Assembly: GCA_020741775.1 (NCBI GenBank)
Contig: DYYG01000051.1
Span: 1 to 43,395, forward strand
DNA length: 43,395 bases
Origin: Methylorubrum populi
Lineage (GTDB): Bacteria > Pseudomonadota > Alphaproteobacteria > Rhizobiales > Beijerinckiaceae
Direction of reading: 5' to 3'
In this document: positions 41,531-43,395 of the stretch, piece after piece
Numbering within the stretch: position 1 is the first letter of the stretch
Layout of the letters: the number at the start of each line of letters is the position of its first letter
Made by a program: the position numbers and the translations under genes
Notes under the pieces: model-generated
Database searches by the model: none
What the model was told of the DNA's origin: nothing
What the model saw: the letters and a program-made list of their open reading frames with translations, nothing else

Positions 41531-42631
41531 ATGATGCGAGCCCCGCCGCACGATGCCGCCGATGCCCTGCTGCCGCCAGGGGATGCCGCCCTGCGCGCGG
41601 CGCTGCTCGGCTGGCGCGAGGCCCTGGCCCGGGAGCGGCGCATGGCCGCCAATACCGTCGAGGCCTATGAGCGCGACCTGCGCCAGTTCCTGACCCATCT
41701 CGCCGGCCGCTCCGGCACGCCGACGATCCAGGGCCTGATCGCCCTGAAGCCCCGGGACCTGCGCGCCTTCATGGCTGCGCGCCGGGCGGAGGGCGTCGGG
41801 GGCCGCACCCTGATGCGGATGCTGGCGGGCCTGCGCTCCTTCGCCCGTTTCCTCGAACGGGAGGGGCATGGCAGCGTGGCGGCGCTGGGCGCGGTGCGCT
41901 CTCCCAAGGTCGAGCGACGCCTGCCACGCCCTCTGCCGGTGCCGGCGGCGGTCGCGATGACAGCGCCGGAAAGCCGTCCCGACGAGACCCGCGCGCCCTG
42001 GGTGCTCGCCCGCGACGCGGCGGTGATCGCCCTGCTCTACGGCTCCGGACTTCGCATCTCCGAGGCGTTGGGAATCGCGGCCCGCGATGCGCCCGTGTCG
42101 GGGATCGACGAGGTGCGGGTGACGGGCAAAGGGGGCAAGGTGCGCTCGGTGCCGGTGCTGCCGGCGGTGGCCGAGGCGGTGGCCGCCTATCTCGCCCTAT
42201 GCCCGCATTCCCTCGATCCGGAGGGGCCCCTCTTCGTCGGCGTGAAGGGCGGGCCGCTCTCGCCGCGGGTCGTGCAATATGCGGTCGCCGCTTTGCGGGG
42301 GGCGCTCGGCCTGCCGGAAAGCGCGACGCCGCACGCCCTGCGCCATTCCTTCGCGACCCATCTCCTGGCCCGGCAGGGCGAGCTGCGGGCGATCCAGGAA
42401 CTCCTGGGCCATGCCTCGCTCTCGACCACGCAGATCTACACCAAGGTCGATGCCGCCCGGTTGATGAGCGCCTTCGAGGACGCCCATCCCCGTGCCGGCC
42501 GGGTGCGGCCGCTCGGGGCGCCCCTTCGGGCGGCGGCGATCGGCGAGAGTGCCGATGCGGAAGAGATCCCGGAGCGGAAGTCCCTCTCCGCTGCCGGGCG
42601 CGACGGTTGGGCGGAGCGCAGAAATGCGTGA
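41531..42631 (+). CDS. xerC: Tyrosine recombinase XerC
   Basis: Resolves chromosome dimers at dif together with XerD. It has 366 residues. The N-terminal SAM-like core-binding domain spans about 25-125. The catalytic domain has Arg in GSGLRISEAL, Lys in VTGKGGKVR, His-Arg in HALRHSF, His in LLGHASLSTTQ and the nucleophile Tyr in QIYTKV. The LGHASLSTTQIYT form is typical of XerC. A 45-residue C-terminal tail, Ala/Arg-rich, is unusual. ATG 41531 is preferred over in-frame TTG 41519; neither has a good ribosome site. It is divergent from gloA; no dif-like site is seen here. Confidence 0.93.
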   Translation: MMRAPPHDAADALLPPGDAALRAALLGWREALARERRMAANTVEAYERDLRQFLTHLAGRSGTPTIQGLIALKPRDLRAFMAARRAEGVGGRTLMRMLAGLRSFARFLEREGHGSVAALGAVRSPKVERRLPRPLPVPAAVAMTAPESRPDETRAPWVLARDAAVIALLYGSGLRISEALGIAARDAPVSGIDEVRVTGKGGKVRSVPVLPAVAEAVAAYLALCPHSLDPEGPLFVGVKGGPLSPRVVQYAVAALRGALGLPESATPHALRHSFATHLLARQGELRAIQELLGHASLSTTQIYTKVDAARLMSAFEDAHPRAGRVRPLGAPLRAAAIGESADAEEIPERKSLSAAGRDGWAERRNA

Positions 42632-42730
42632 GCGCTTCCCCTTCACCTTGGTCTTGCCGCTATTGGGTGGCGAACTGTCTTCAACACGGCGGCAGACAAT
42701 CGCCGCCTCAGCCGCTTCAGGGAGTGTCCG

Positions 42731-42865
42731 ATGCGCGTGAGCGGAATCTGCCTTGCGATCCTGCCCGTCCTCGCGGTTCTCGCCTTCACCGCGACGGTGA
42801 AGACGCTGCTTCTGCCCGTGACCGCCGTTCGGTTGCTGGCCCGTGGGCGCACCGCCCGGGCCTGA
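42731..42865 (+). CDS. Possible 44-residue membrane peptide
   Basis: ATG 42731 follows GGGAG at 6 bases and opens a 44-residue frame. It has a long hydrophobic run (ICLAILPVLAVLAFTATV, about 6-23), a second short one (LLLPVTAV) and a basic end (RLLARGRTARA). This is a typical single-span small membrane protein. It is only 99 bases after xerC and before a repeat. Chance cannot be excluded at this length. Confidence 0.4.
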   Translation: MRVSGICLAILPVLAVLAFTATVKTLLLPVTAVRLLARGRTARA

Positions 42866-42967
42866 CGGCACACCTATCCCGCTCGCGGCGGTCACCCGCC
42901 CGGGACGGTCCAGCTTCGCAAGCGGCGGCCGATTCGATTTCCGCTTGATTCAGGCGGGAACCGTATC

Positions 42968-43036
42968 GGCAAGCCCGCGCGGCGTCTGGGCGGAGCCCAA
43001 ATCCGCCATCCCGAAGGGGTCGACTGGATTTGGTAT
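42968..43036 (-). repeat. Dispersed palindromic repeat, copy B
   Basis: The reverse complement of this 69-base segment matches 12263-12331 with about 10 differences. The internal stem persists as CCAAATCC (42997-43004) and GGATTTGG (43026-43033). It is oriented opposite to copy A and lies in the xerC-tuf gap. Confidence 0.65.
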
Positions 43037-43170
43037 GAGATCCTTGCCGGCCGTCATCGCGCGCGCGTGCGAGGCGATCTGAGGCCGCGACATCACCGAA
43101 TAAAGCGGTGCCGTCTGAACGGCTGTGTTGAGGCACGCGCCGTGAGTCGGCCGACATCGACCTGACGGAC

Positions 43171-43209
43171 AAAAGAAAAGGGCCGGCATCGCGCCGGCCC
43201 TTTTCTTTT
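43171..43209. terminator. Strong bidirectional terminator of the EF-Tu gene
   Basis: A perfect 17-base stem (43171-43187 with 43193-43209), loop ATCGC. The GC-rich centre GGGCCGGC is flanked by A-rich and T-rich arms, so a T-tract is present on both strands. It lies 54 bases after the tuf stop on the minus strand. Confidence 0.85.
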
Positions 43210-43262
43210 CATGCTCGTCACGGGAAGGCGCACGAGCGAAGCCCGTGCGCCCAACCCTGAGA

Positions 43263-43395
<133 letters not shown>

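Larger units (their letters stand above)
42632..43262. other. Intergenic region between xerC and tuf
   Basis: This 631-base stretch has one plausible small gene (42731-42865), one dispersed repeat copy (42968-43036) and the tuf terminator (43171-43209). The remaining open frames are Arg/Ser-rich, lack ribosome sites and read through the repeat, so they are not called. Confidence 0.5.

Overview
The window looks like chromosome of a GC-rich alphaproteobacterium of the order Hyphomicrobiales (Rhizobiales), most likely Methylobacterium/Methylorubrum. This rests on the very high GC, the gene set (YfgM-Der, a LOV histidine kinase with a single-domain regulator, CvaA/CvaB-type export genes, XerC, NnrU), an EcfG-type GGAAC-N16-CGTT promoter and the Rhizobiales-style palindromic intergenic repeats. 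The genus is inferred from general familiarity, not from a search. I see no CRISPR array, tRNA, rRNA, prophage or insertion sequence.

Layout. (1) 1-4115: a peptide-export locus. A divergent, truncated gene encodes a peptide with a double-glycine leader. Facing away from it is a two-gene operon of an HlyD/CvaA-like adaptor and an ABC transporter with an intact C39 leader peptidase. This is the most likely under-described system here: a microcin-like or other secreted small-peptide pathway. (2) 4216-9177: RidA and a glycerophosphodiester phosphodiesterase (overlapping genes), a LysR regulator divergent from an atypical short-chain dehydrogenase, and a methyl-accepting chemotaxis protein. (3) 9482-15448, nearly all on the minus strand: glycerol kinase coupled to an exported alpha/beta hydrolase, an ankyrin protein, undecaprenyl diphosphate synthase (uppS), a small winged-helix regulator with its membrane partner, and a DUF3617 protein. 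A CTTTGCA-T-TGCAAAG palindrome sits over the membrane gene's promoter, and a one-mismatch copy lies over the uppS start codon. (4) 15588-22536: UvrB with a long N-terminal extension, a small secreted protein, a YidB-like protein, a soluble three-PAS hybrid histidine kinase and a small lipoprotein.

(5) 22725-31723: MutM, a YbdK-type carboxylate-amine ligase, Der, a YfgM-like protein, NnrU, a secreted propeller-like protein, and an EcsC protein overlapping an AmpG-type muropeptide permease. (6) 32122-33814: a LovK/LovR-like blue-light module behind an EcfG-type general-stress promoter. (7) 33880-43395: MutS, a His-rich exported protein, HrpB helicase overlapping a convergent membrane protein, a small exported protein, glyoxalase I, XerC, a possible 44-residue membrane peptide, a dispersed repeat and the 3' end of an EF-Tu gene with its terminator.

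Functional themes are DNA repair (UvrB, MutM, MutS), envelope and peptidoglycan biogenesis (UppS, AmpG, YfgM), signalling (MCP, hybrid kinase, LovKR-like pair) and housekeeping (Der, EF-Tu, XerC, GloA). Where translation starts were ambiguous I chose them by Shine-Dalgarno position and by where family homology begins, and I say so in each entry.
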